A DNA stretch of 64,000 bases, from the NCBI GenBank assembly GCA_034003725.1, contig JAVEYB010000002.1, positions 1-64,000 on the forward strand, in the 5' to 3' direction. Of the stretch, positions 1-7,997 are shown piece after piece. Source of the DNA: Candidatus Zixiibacteriota bacterium. GTDB lineage: Bacteria > Zixibacteria > MSB-5A5 > GN15 > FEB-12. The notes under the pieces are model-generated. The model had not been told where the DNA came from and searched no databases. It saw only the letters and a list, made by a program, of their open reading frames with translations. Numbering within the stretch: position 1 is the first letter of the stretch; the number at the start of each line of letters is the position of its first letter. Position numbers and translations under genes: made by a program.

Positions 1-677
1 TTCGCCACGGCGGGTGGGCACCGGACGAAACGGAATGAAGGGGTGGTGGTGTCAGCACCGTTTGCGGGAGAGGTTTGTTTAGTTTGACGAGTTGGTGGAT
101 GTGCAAACGGAGCTGACCTACGGGTAGGACACAGGTGGAGAACAAAAAGCGTGGGGAGATGGCGTGGTTTGTCCGAACCCCGACGTTCGCCGCGGCGGGT
201 AGGCACCGGACGAAACGGAATGAAGGGGTGGTGGTGTCAGCACCGTTTGCGGGAGAGGTTTGTTTAGTTTGACGAGTTGGTGGATGTGCAAACGGAGCTG
301 ACCTACGGGTAGGACACAGGTGGAGAACAAAAAGCGTGGGGAGATGGCGTGGTTTGTCCGAACCCCTACGTTCGTCTCGGCGGGTAGGCACCGGACGAAA
401 CGGGATCAAGGGGTGGTGGTGTCAGCACCGTTTGCGGGAGAGGTTTGTTTAGTTTGACGAGTTGGTGGATGTGCAAACGGAGCTGACCTACGGGTAGGAC
501 ACAGGTGGAGAACAAAATGGGTGGGGAGACGGTGCGATTTGACCGAACCCCGACGTTCACCACGGCGGGTAGGCACTGGACGAAACGGGATGAAGGGGTG
601 GTGGTGTCAGCGCCGTTTGCGGGAGAGATTCGTTTAGTTTGACGAGTTGGTGGACGTGCAAACGGAGCTGACCTACG
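1..677. repeat. 185-bp tandem repeat array, about 3.7 copies
   Basis: Units begin at 1, 186, 371 and 556 with a constant 185-bp period and only scattered substitutions; the last unit breaks off at about 677. The array probably continues to the left of the window. Each unit contains an inverted repeat with 15-base arms matching at 14 positions (51-65 with 103-117 in unit 1, loop about 37 nt), and it recurs at the same place in every unit. The period is not a multiple of three, so a reading frame shifts from unit to unit. The array is therefore taken as non-coding. Confidence 0.93.
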
Positions 678-685
678 GCTCACTT

Positions 686-741
686 GGCGGTTTCGAAGAC
701 GGAACCAACCTACTCAGGTTCGAAGACGGACCCGCCCTAAG
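686..741. repeat. two copies of a short TTCGAAGACGG palindromic repeat
   Basis: Copies at about 686-713 and 716-741 share the core TTCGAAGACGG followed by a CC-rich segment and CCTA. The core lies inside an imperfect palindrome (GGCGGGT...ACCCGCC type). The same motif occurs three more times at 16.7-17.0 kb, so this is a dispersed REP-like family. It lies just downstream of the helicase stop codon at 760. Confidence 0.75.
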
Positions 742-759
742 AAGCAGCGTCGATTCAGC

Positions 760-3039
760 TCACACCCGTGCGACTGCGAGCATGTATTCCAGCAGTTTCT
801 GCACGCCTTCCTTGCCGCGCGTACCGACCTCCATGGACGGCCCCACGCAGACAGGACAGCCCGACCCGCAGGCGCACTTGTCGACCTGATCACGACAGGC
901 CTCAAACAACCGGTCAGCTTCGTGGTACAGCTTTGCCGACATCCCGACGCCGCCGGGGACGTTTTCGTAGATGTAGACGGTGGGTCTCTCGGTAAAGGGC
1001 GCTCTCACCTGTGAGATCGAGCGCAGGTCGCGGGAGTCACACATCACCCACAGCGGGGCGATCTTGCCGAGGATGTTGGCGAGACCGCGAAGCGCGCCGC
1101 CGAATTCATCGCCGGTCAGCCCCAGTTTGATCGCGATATCACCGGGGAAAGAGTACCAGAATGCGGTCGTGTGCATTTCCAGCTCCGGCATTTTAAGCTG
1201 GCCGGAGCCGACATTTTCGTGGGTGTGAAACTTGATCTTCTTGAACAGCACGGTGACGCAGGTAACGGAGACTTCGCCGTGGTGCATCCGAGCGCCGTCG
1301 ATGTTCTCAGTCTCCTCCGATGTCCCCAGTACCTTCAGGTCGGTTTTCGTTTCGGCGTCGGTATAGTAGTCGACATCAACTTCCTTGACGTACGCCTTTT
1401 TGCCGTCCCAGTCGAGGGTGGTGACCTGGTACTGGTCGGCACCGTGCAGGTAGATGGCTTCGGGGTGCAGGAAGATCGGCGCCGAAAAATAGTCGACTTC
1501 GCCAATTACTTCAAACCCGCGCGACTCGTTCAGGATGACGAAGTTGTCCGGCGACGCCGACCGCAGGGACACCTGCTCCGCCGGATAAATGTCGGAGGAC
1601 CAGTGGTAGCGGTCGCCGGCACGTCGCAACACATTCTGGTTGGCGAGGTAGTCGAGGATTTTGCCGGTGGAGGGGTCGTGGGAGAACTCCTCGGTGGTGA
1701 AGGGCAGTTCGAACGACGCGCACTTGAGATGGTTGGTGCGGATGATCAAATTCAGCGGGTCGATGACGCCGGCTTCGGGCGTGCGATCAAAAATGTACTT
1801 CGGTTCGGCGCACAGGAACTGGTTGATGGCGGTGGAATTCGCGATCATGATGGTCAGCGACGTACTGGATCGTCGGCCCGCGCGCCCGGCCTGCTGCAGC
1901 AGCGAGGCGATCGATCCGGGATAGCCGACAATGATAGAAACATCGAGGGAGCCGATATCAATCCCCAGTTCGAGGGCGTTGGTGGATACGACGCCGGTAA
2001 TGGAACCGTTGCGCAATCCGCGCTCGATTCGTCGCCGCTCGTTGGGCAGATACCCGCCCCGGTATCCTTCGATCGATATGCCCTGGCCGAATGAACCCTT
2101 GAGTTCGCGCTGGAGGTAGGTGAGAATGATTTCCACCTGCAGTCGGAAGTGCGCAAAAACGATGGTCTGTATTTTCTCCCGCAGAAACAGGGCCGCCAGC
2201 TGTGCGGCCTCGTTGACGGCCGATTTGCGGATGCCGAGTTGGCGGTTCACGACCGGCGGATTGTACAGCAGGAAGTGTTTTTCGCCGGCCGGCGCGCCGT
2301 TGTCGTTGACCAGCGTGAGCTGGCGGCCGATGATACGCGACGCCAGATCATCGGGATTCGCGATGGTCGCGGAGCAGCAGATGAATTTCGGGTTCGACCC
2401 GTAGAAGCGGCAGATGCGGAGCAGGCGGGTGACGACGTTCGCCAGATGAGAACCAAAGACGCCCCGGTACTGGTGAATTTCATCGATCACCACGTAGCGG
2501 AGATTCTCGAACAGCTTGATCCACTTGGTGTGATGCGGAAGAATACCGGCGTGCAGCATATCCGGATTAGTGACGACAATCTGCCCCGCCGACCGTATCA
2601 ACCGTCGCGCGGTCTGTGGCGTGTCACCGTCGAATGTGTACGTCTTGATATCGACATCGAGTTCTTCAACCGTTTCGTGCAGTTCCGCGAGCTGATCCTG
2701 TGAGAGGGCCTTGGTCGGAAACAAGTAGAGGGCGCGGGCGCTGGGATTTTGCAGAACCTCATGGAGCACCGGCAGATTGTAGCACAGGGTCTTGCCGGAG
2801 GCGGTTGGAGTGACAACCACCACATCCTCGCCGCCAACGGCGGCATCGATTGCCTGTCGCTGGTGCGTGTAGAGCTGCCGGATGCCGCGTCGGCTGAAGG
2901 CATTGACCAGGCGTTTGTCCAACGAGTCGGGATAGTCCGCGTAGCGTGCATCACGCGGCGGAAAGGTCTGCCAGTGGGCGATGTTGCCGCCGACGGACGG
3001 ATCGGCACGAAGGAAATCGATGATTTGCTCGAGATTCAT
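760..3039 (-). CDS. DEAD/DEAH-box helicase with C-terminal four-cysteine domain (MrfA/YprA type, DUF1998)
   Basis: This is a 759-residue ATP-dependent superfamily 2 helicase. Visible motifs are a Q-motif-like LYTHQ near residue 56, Walker A PTASGKT at 78-84, a DEIH box at 186-189, SAT at 223-225 and QxxGRAGR at 382-389. Cysteines at about 715, 722, 724, 728 and 731 form the zinc cluster typical of the DUF1998 domain. Bacillus MrfA is a 3'-to-5' helicase that works in mitomycin-C damage repair, so a DNA-repair role is the best inference. It is the last gene of a minus-strand run that also holds an archaemetzincin-like protein and a zinc-ribbon protein. Start at 3039 is ATG, and length fits the family. 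Confidence 0.88.
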   Translation of the reverse strand: MNLEQIIDFLRADPSVGGNIAHWQTFPPRDARYADYPDSLDKRLVNAFSRRGIRQLYTHQRQAIDAAVGGEDVVVVTPTASGKTLCYNLPVLHEVLQNPSARALYLFPTKALSQDQLAELHETVEELDVDIKTYTFDGDTPQTARRLIRSAGQIVVTNPDMLHAGILPHHTKWIKLFENLRYVVIDEIHQYRGVFGSHLANVVTRLLRICRFYGSNPKFICCSATIANPDDLASRIIGRQLTLVNDNGAPAGEKHFLLYNPPVVNRQLGIRKSAVNEAAQLAALFLREKIQTIVFAHFRLQVEIILTYLQRELKGSFGQGISIEGYRGGYLPNERRRIERGLRNGSITGVVSTNALELGIDIGSLDVSIIVGYPGSIASLLQQAGRAGRRSSTSLTIMIANSTAINQFLCAEPKYIFDRTPEAGVIDPLNLIIRTNHLKCASFELPFTTEEFSHDPSTGKILDYLANQNVLRRAGDRYHWSSDIYPAEQVSLRSASPDNFVILNESRGFEVIGEVDYFSAPIFLHPEAIYLHGADQYQVTTLDWDGKKAYVKEVDVDYYTDAETKTDLKVLGTSEETENIDGARMHHGEVSVTCVTVLFKKIKFHTHENVGSGQLKMPELEMHTTAFWYSFPGDIAIKLGLTGDEFGGALRGLANILGKIAPLWVMCDSRDLRSISQVRAPFTERPTVYIYENVPGGVGMSAKLYHEADRLFEACRDQVDKCACGSGCPVCVGPSMEVGTRGKEGVQKLLEYMLAVARV

Positions 3040-3073
3040 GCGGTCAACTCTTGGTGAAGGCTGGGGTGGACGC

Positions 3074-3631
3074 TCAAACGAGCCCGGTCAGTTGACGCCG
3101 GCAGATATCGCATAGTTTTTCGCCTTTGCTGTCGATATCGAGCATGATCTGGCTGAAGTAGTTCACGCATTTGGGGTTGCGACATTCAGTCAGGCCAAAC
3201 AAGGCCGACAGCCGATGGACGGCCTCTTTGTACAGTCTCGGATACACTTTGGAATCGTCTTCCGGGAGGCCATAGAACTCCTGCCGCATATGGTAGAGCG
3301 AGACGACCGCCGTTCCGGAAAGGCGGTCGACAGAGCTGATTACGTAGTTCTCTTCCGGTAGGTAGAGGTCCTCTTCGCAGACCGCAATCACTTTCTCGCG
3401 GCTGTTGGCTTTGGTTCGCTCAATCTTGGACAGCAAGACCTGTGCGTAGAACTGGTTTCGGATGACGTTGTAGCCCTCGTCGGGCATTTTCATGCCTTTG
3501 AGGATGTCGACAGAGCGGTTGAAGACGGGGCCGAGACTCGAGGCCAGTTTGTTGACCATCATAAAATCCGCCTCGCCCATCGGCACGACAACGATTTTTG
3601 ATTTCAGGAGCGCCATCACAGGACCTGCCAT
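3074..3631 (-). CDS. archaemetzincin-like protein lacking the HExxH catalytic motif (probable pseudo-enzyme)
   Basis: The 185-residue protein follows the archaemetzincin pattern along its length, including a conserved DLY/VSLYHMR core and the C-terminal NPKCVNYFS block. Active archaemetzincins carry HExxHxxGxxHC. Here the aligned stretch reads H139-R140, A143, G146, E149, C150, so the catalytic Glu and two of the three zinc-binding His are gone. The structural four-cysteine site survives (C150, C155, C174, C177). It is predicted to fold like the protease but not to cleave peptides. Start could be 3631 or the internal ATG at 3616, which has AGGT upstream. It lies 4 nt after the zinc-ribbon gene and 34 nt before the helicase, so co-transcription is likely. 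Confidence 0.8.
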   Translation of the reverse strand: MAGPVMALLKSKIVVVPMGEADFMMVNKLASSLGPVFNRSVDILKGMKMPDEGYNVIRNQFYAQVLLSKIERTKANSREKVIAVCEEDLYLPEENYVISSVDRLSGTAVVSLYHMRQEFYGLPEDDSKVYPRLYKEAVHRLSALFGLTECRNPKCVNYFSQIMLDIDSKGEKLCDICRRQLTGLV

Positions 3632-3635
3632 AGCG

Positions 3636-3836
3636 TCACTCGGCGCCGAAGAAGCGCGAGGTGGACCCGGCGGGGGAGACCTTCACTTCCGCTTTTTTCC
3701 GGCCGCACCGCGGGCAGTATCCCACGAAGGCCGTTCCGGCCTTGTTCAGATAGAGGCGGGTGTAGACGTTACAGCACTTGAAGTGCATGCCGATAAACGG
3801 TCGCCCGGCCCGGATGTGTGCTGGTTTTTCTGTCAC
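3636..3836 (-). CDS. small zinc-ribbon-like protein, unknown function
   Basis: A 66-residue protein with a CC pair at 21-22 and a CPRCG knuckle at 41-45, spaced like a small zinc ribbon. No signal peptide or membrane segment is visible. I do not recognise a named family. The stop codon lies 4 nt before the archaemetzincin-like gene, so the two are probably translated from one message. The protein may bind zinc and serve as a partner of that gene or of the helicase, but this rests on position alone. ATG at 3836 is the only good start. Confidence 0.6.
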   Translation of the reverse strand: MTEKPAHIRAGRPFIGMHFKCCNVYTRLYLNKAGTAFVGYCPRCGRKKAEVKVSPAGSTSRFFGAE

Positions 3837-3881
3837 GGGGATAATATACGGTTTGAGCGTCGAATTGCAATATGATGCCGG

Positions 3882-4553
3882 TCATGGTTCGGGCGGACGG
3901 GAGGCCTCTTGAATGATACTTACGGTGGAAGAGCATCCGAGTCGGGACGCGCCGGAGTCGATCAACAGACGCGCCTGAGACAGAGTACGAATGCCGCCGG
4001 CGGCTTTCAGTTTTATGCGGTCGCCGACTGCTGCGTGGAGCAGGCGCACCTGTTCGTCGGTCACCGGACCGGCGAAGCCGGTTCCCGTTTTGACAAATTC
4101 CGCACCGGCGTTTGCCACCGCTTTGGCGGCGTCGGGCCAGCGGCCGGGGTCGAGCAAGTTGCACTCGATGATTACTTTGAGGATTACGTTCGACGGCAGG
4201 TTGCGCCGCACTTTGCGAATTTCGGATTCGGCTTCGACGAAACGGTCCGAGGCGAGCCAGCCGATATTGGCGACCAGGTCGATTTCGTTGGCGCCGTCGT
4301 CGACCGATGCGAGGCATTCAGCGACCTTGATTTCCGTTTTGGTCGCGCCAAGGGGGAACCCGGCGGTGGCGGCGACGCTGATGTCGGTATCGGCGAGAAG
4401 ATCACACGCGAGGGTCACCCAGACGGGATTGACACATACGGCCGCGAAGCGGTAGGTTCGGGCCTCGGCGCACAGGGTGCGAATCTGCAGTTCCGTGGTA
4501 TCGGAACGGAGGTTGGTGTGGTCAAACAGGCCCGCCAGATCCGACGGGCGCAT
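3882..4553 (-). CDS. deoC: deoxyribose-phosphate aldolase
   Basis: Class I aldolase that splits 2-deoxyribose-5-phosphate into acetaldehyde and glyceraldehyde-3-phosphate in deoxynucleoside breakdown. The 223-residue protein shows the Schiff-base lysine in KTGTGF (K155), the partner lysine in KAAGGI (K183) and the ANEIDLV strand near 89-95. The reading frame stays open further upstream, but homology begins at the ATG at 4553, 7 nt past the deoB stop, so that start is used. It follows deoB directly, which fits a deoxynucleoside salvage operon. Confidence 0.95.
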   Translation of the reverse strand: MRPSDLAGLFDHTNLRSDTTELQIRTLCAEARTYRFAAVCVNPVWVTLACDLLADTDISVAATAGFPLGATKTEIKVAECLASVDDGANEIDLVANIGWLASDRFVEAESEIRKVRRNLPSNVILKVIIECNLLDPGRWPDAAKAVANAGAEFVKTGTGFAGPVTDEQVRLLHAAVGDRIKLKAAGGIRTLSQARLLIDSGASRLGCSSTVSIIQEASRPPEP

Positions 4554-4560
4554 TGTCGAC

Positions 4561-5736
4561 TCACTGGAATGGTTCAAAGGGTGTGCCCCCGAATCGTTCG
4601 GAAATACCGAATACGTGCGCCAGGGTAGCCGCGACGTCGACAAAACTCGTCCGGGTGCCCAGATTAACGCCGCCTTTGACGGATTTCCCGTACACGAGCA
4701 GCGGGACGTATTCGCGCGTGTGGTCGGTTGACTGCTTCTGGGTGGGATCACATCCGTGGTCGGCGGTGATGATCAGCAAGTCATCGTCGCGGAGCACGGT
4801 CATCAACTCGCCCAGCCGGGCATCAAAGCGCTCCAGGGCGCGCGCGAAGCCGGTTTCATCGTTGCGGTGGCCCCAGTGCATATCGAAATCGACACAGTTG
4901 CCGAAGATCAGGCGGTGATCGGTGTCGTCGCGGGTTGCGAGGTACATTACCGACATAACTTCGTCGTTGTCGGCGGTCTTGATGGTGTGGGTGATGCCCC
5001 GGCCGCCGTACAAATCGTAGATCTTGCCGACGGCCAGTACGCGGTGGCCGTTTTGTACCAGTAAATCGAGGATGGTGTTTGTATCGGGCAGCCGGGAGAA
5101 GTCCTTCCGTCCGGCGGTGCGTCTGAACGAGCCCGGATCGCCGACAAAGGGACGGGCGATCACACGGCCGACCGCATATTTGCCGGTGCACAGGCGGCGA
5201 GCGATACGGCAGATTTCGTACAGCCGGTCGGGCGGATAGAGTTCCTCGTGGGCGGCTATCTGGAAGACTGAATCGGCCGATGTGTAGACGATCAGTTTGC
5301 CGGTGGCGAGGTGTTCCTCGCCGAGTTCTTCGATGATGGTGGTGCCGCTGGCAGGCTTGTTCCCGAGGACGCCGACGCCGGTTTCTTCCGTGAAACGCCG
5401 TATGAGGTCGTCCGGGAAGCCACCGGGGAAGACCGGGAAGGGCGACTGGAGCGTGATGCCGGCTATCTCCCAGTGGCCGGTGGTGGAATCCTTGCCGGGT
5501 GAGCGCTCGGCCATCCTGCCGAAGCTGCCGGCCGGTTGAGGGGCGGGGGGGACGCCCTCGATATCGACGATATTGCCGAGTCCGAGCCGCGCGAGGTGCG
5601 GAAGGTGCAATCCGCCGGCGGCGACGGCGACGTGGGGAATGGTGGATGCGCCTTCGTCGCCGTAGCGGTCGGCGTCGGGAAGTTCTCCGACCCCGCAGCC
5701 GTCGATGACGATCATGATCACGCGAGTTACGTTCAT
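4561..5736 (-). CDS. deoB: phosphopentomutase
   Basis: Interconverts ribose-1-phosphate or deoxyribose-1-phosphate with the 5-phosphates and supplies the substrate of deoC next door. The 391-residue protein has the alkaline-phosphatase-superfamily features of the family: metal-binding D12 in IDGCG, the DSTTGHWE phosphorylation segment with T85, MHWGHRND, and TADHGCDPT near the end. The ATG at 5736 has no good Shine-Dalgarno sequence. The gene starts only about 30 bp after the T-tract of a terminator, so its own promoter, if any, must be very compact. Confidence 0.95.
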   Translation of the reverse strand: MNVTRVIMIVIDGCGVGELPDADRYGDEGASTIPHVAVAAGGLHLPHLARLGLGNIVDIEGVPPAPQPAGSFGRMAERSPGKDSTTGHWEIAGITLQSPFPVFPGGFPDDLIRRFTEETGVGVLGNKPASGTTIIEELGEEHLATGKLIVYTSADSVFQIAAHEELYPPDRLYEICRIARRLCTGKYAVGRVIARPFVGDPGSFRRTAGRKDFSRLPDTNTILDLLVQNGHRVLAVGKIYDLYGGRGITHTIKTADNDEVMSVMYLATRDDTDHRLIFGNCVDFDMHWGHRNDETGFARALERFDARLGELMTVLRDDDLLIITADHGCDPTQKQSTDHTREYVPLLVYGKSVKGGVNLGTRTSFVDVAATLAHVFGISERFGGTPFEPFQ

Positions 5737-5767
5737 AGGGAGAAGGTAGGGCCGCCGGTCACTGCGG

Positions 5768-5806
5768 CAAAGAAAAAAAGCCCGCCCCGACGAGTCGGGG
5801 CGGGTG
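5768..5806 (-). terminator. Rho-independent terminator after the lipoprotein gene
   Basis: An 11-bp GC stem (CCCGCCCCGAC paired with GTCGGGGCGGG, 2-nt loop) is followed on the minus strand by a run of seven T and more pyrimidines. It closes the sigma/anti-sigma/lipoprotein unit before deoB. Confidence 0.9.
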
Positions 5807-5827
5807 CGTGCGAAATTTGTGAATGAT

Positions 5828-6673
5828 CTACTTCGGGACGCTTTGGACCAGCTGCTGTTCGGCGTCCACCTCGACCTTGCTTCGGTACTGCTTCCACTTG
5901 CCGCCTTCGACCATTTTGCGGTCGCTGTCGATCAGCCACCGTTCCCGGATGGATACGGCGACGCCTTCGACATACGCGAAATACATCATGCCGCTGACGT
6001 CGATTCGGTCGACGCCCTGTCTGAGGGTGCTGTCGCCATCCATGGGGGGGATCGGCAGAAGGAGATTTCCGTCGTAGGCGATCACGGCGCACTCAAACCC
6101 TTTTTCGCGGGCGAAGGACTTCAGTTCGTACGTCGTGGCGGCTTCGACTTTTTCGTCATTCAGCATGACATGGGTGGAGTGGCTCCATGTTTTGCCCTGT
6201 TCGACGGGGCCTTTCGGGAAGACGGTGGAGGCCTGTTCGTAGAACTGTCGGGTGTACGCCGTGTCTTTGACGCCGGACTGTCCGAAATCCAGATCAGCGA
6301 GGCGTCCGTCGGGGTGCATGTACAGGGTAAGCGTGCTGGTTGAGACCATGGTGTCGATCACATTCGGGTCGCCCATGCGTGGTTCGTAGACGCGGCGGTT
6401 GATGGTCTGGATGATTTCCGCCGTGCCTTCGGCAAGCACGCGGCGGACCTGCTCTTCGGCGGTGATGTCGATGGCGTACGTTCCCTCGGCCGACATTGAG
6501 TCACCGTTGAATTTCATCCAGTGGTGTTTGCGATTGATCTCGAAAACGTGCGTCTGACCGGGCTCGAATTTGAGGCGCAGCAAGACGCTTTTTTTCTGCT
6601 GCGTGCACCCGGCGTACCAGGAGAGGGCGAGGACCGCTCCCAGGACGGACACTACGATAGCTACTCGTTTCAA
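5828..6673 (-). CDS. predicted lipoprotein, possibly DUF6263-like
   Basis: The 281-residue protein begins with a short positive stretch, a hydrophobic segment and a cysteine at about residue 23 (WYAGC), which suggests lipid attachment although the lipobox is not classical. The mature part is beta-rich, with an opening like LRLKFEPGQTHVFEIN. This recalls a family of bacterial lipoproteins of unknown function; that likeness is tentative. It lies 30 nt after a putative anti-sigma gene and ends at a strong terminator, so it is probably part of the sigma-factor operon and may be an envelope sensor or regulon member. Confidence 0.6.
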   Translation of the reverse strand: MKRVAIVVSVLGAVLALSWYAGCTQQKKSVLLRLKFEPGQTHVFEINRKHHWMKFNGDSMSAEGTYAIDITAEEQVRRVLAEGTAEIIQTINRRVYEPRMGDPNVIDTMVSTSTLTLYMHPDGRLADLDFGQSGVKDTAYTRQFYEQASTVFPKGPVEQGKTWSHSTHVMLNDEKVEAATTYELKSFAREKGFECAVIAYDGNLLLPIPPMDGDSTLRQGVDRIDVSGMMYFAYVEGVAVSIRERWLIDSDRKMVEGGKWKQYRSKVEVDAEQQLVQSVPK

Positions 6674-6703
6674 CGTGCTGCTCCGTGAGGTTTGGGTTGC
6701 TCC

Positions 6704-7267
6704 TTAGCGGCCGGTCAGGTCGGCGAGTCCGGAGAGGCGGCCGATCGATCCGGGCGGGCTCAGCAGGAAGATCCCCTTCCTGAGGCTTGACCGCTCTTCC
6801 ATCGTGGCCAGATCCATGACGTGCCGTTCGAGATGATCGGCTGCCGCGCCGGCCAGAAAGACCCCGGACTGATCGTCGTCACCGGGTGCGTACACTTCGG
6901 TGTGACGGGAGCCGAGGGTCAGGGCCGCGAAAAACAGGAACAGGGAGGCGGCAGCCGAGACCAGCGACCGAACGAACATGCGCCGCTGGTGGGATGGATC
7001 GGGCGGCTCGACGGCTGTTTTGACCGGCAGGGTTCCGGCATCCACGGTGCGGGCCTCGATGAGCCGGGTCAGCTCGTCGAAATAGGCCTCGCCGGGATCG
7101 GGAGCGCGTTTTTGTCGTAACGCCTGCTTAAGACGAACCAGCAGGTCGTGCTCGGAGCGGAGGTCCTCCGAGCCGGCGAGGAGTTTTTTGACCTCGGCCA
7201 GTTCGGTCTCCGGCAGCTCGTTATCGACAAAATCCCCGAGGAGCGACATCTTGTGGCGGTGTGTCAT
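6704..7267 (-). CDS. putative membrane anti-sigma factor
   Basis: A 187-residue protein with a short acidic N-terminal helical region of about 70 residues that resembles the sigma-binding part of anti-sigma factors (LLGDFVDNELPE). One membrane segment follows at about residues 102-121, then an extracytoplasmic tail. No HxxxCxxC zinc motif is seen. It starts 9 nt after the ECF sigma gene, the usual order for sigma and anti-sigma. The function is inferred mainly from this arrangement. Confidence 0.65.
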   Translation of the reverse strand: MTHRHKMSLLGDFVDNELPETELAEVKKLLAGSEDLRSEHDLLVRLKQALRQKRAPDPGEAYFDELTRLIEARTVDAGTLPVKTAVEPPDPSHQRRMFVRSLVSAAASLFLFFAALTLGSRHTEVYAPGDDDQSGVFLAGAAADHLERHVMDLATMEERSSLRKGIFLLSPPGSIGRLSGLADLTGR

Positions 7268-7276
7268 TCTTACTCC

Positions 7277-7867
7277 TTACTTGGTAAGTCGCTTCTTCAG
7301 GATCTTCTTTAATTTCGTTCTCGCAATATGAAGGTTGGAGCGCACGGTCGCTTCGGGACACTCGAGGATGCTCGCGATCTCCGCCTTAGTATATCCTTCG
7401 ACATCATGCAGGATTGCTGTAATCTTCTGCTTGGGCGGCAGGAGATCGAGCGCGCGCTGTATTTCCTCCATCAAGGCTTTGTCTCTGAACAGGTCGCCGG
7501 GGGTGCGCACGTGCCGGGACAGGTCGGTCTGGATCTCGCCCGGGAGCGAGGACGGGTCGTTGCTGACCTCGCCATAGATCCGGCGCTTGCGCAACAGGTC
7601 GATCGAGTAATTGGTGGCGATCCGAATCAGAAACGACGTGAAATTCGTTACGTGGTTCAGGTCCTCTCGCCGCTTGTACACCCGGACAAATGACTCCTGG
7701 ACGACCTCATCGGCGTCGAGATGATTACCGAGCATCTGGTACGCCAGCGAGTAGATTTTCCGCCGGTACCGCCTGATCAGCTCGGTAAAGGCCCGATCGG
7801 AGCCGTCCAGAAATTCCTGTAACAGTTCGGGGACAGATTTTTTCTGACCCCCGAGATCTTCCACCAT
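7277..7867 (-). CDS. ECF-family RNA polymerase sigma factor
   Basis: A 196-residue sigma-70 family protein. Region 2 is seen in LAYQMLGNHLDADEVVQESF and the following ATNYSIDLLRKRR segment. Region 4 follows with LDLLPPKQK, YTKAEIASIL and a helix-turn-helix ending in VRSNLHIARTKLKK. Length and layout are typical of extracytoplasmic-function sigma factors. It is the first gene of a three-gene unit with an anti-sigma factor and a lipoprotein, and is divergent from the DHA2 exporter. Confidence 0.9.
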   Translation of the reverse strand: MVEDLGGQKKSVPELLQEFLDGSDRAFTELIRRYRRKIYSLAYQMLGNHLDADEVVQESFVRVYKRREDLNHVTNFTSFLIRIATNYSIDLLRKRRIYGEVSNDPSSLPGEIQTDLSRHVRTPGDLFRDKALMEEIQRALDLLPPKQKITAILHDVEGYTKAEIASILECPEATVRSNLHIARTKLKKILKKRLTK

Positions 7868-7913
7868 AAGAGACGAACGTACGAGTTGTGTGTTTAACGT
7901 ACAAAAAAACGGG

Positions 7914-7942
7914 TTGACGGACCCTGTGGCAAAGGTTACCCT
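7914..7942 (+). promoter_or_regulatory. possible promoter for the DHA2 exporter
   Basis: TTGACG (7914-7919), a 17-bp spacer and TACCCT (7937-7942) lie about 55 bp upstream of the preferred ATG at 7998. The -10 match is weak. Confidence 0.35.
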
Positions 7943-7997
7943 TCATGGTTGGTTTGTCAATCGTTTTTTGGATCAACGACTTATACGGACAGCCCGG

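Noticed and set aside
1-677. CRISPR array
   Set aside because: The 185-bp units are near-identical throughout, without unique spacers or short repeats, and no cas gene is present.
1-677. Integron attC array
   Set aside because: Inverted repeats are present, but there are no gene cassettes between units, no integrase, and the core does not match attC boxes.
118-683. Frames of 70 and 105 codons on the minus strand within the 185-bp repeats
   Set aside because: They arise from the tandem repeat, whose period is not a multiple of three. They have no ribosome-binding site or domain.
1171-2094. 307-codon plus-strand frame inside the helicase gene
   Set aside because: Antisense shadow of a well-supported helicase with all motifs; no domain in the shadow.
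7914-7942. Strong claim of a promoter for the exporter
   Set aside because: The -10 TACCCT is weak, so it is listed only as possible.
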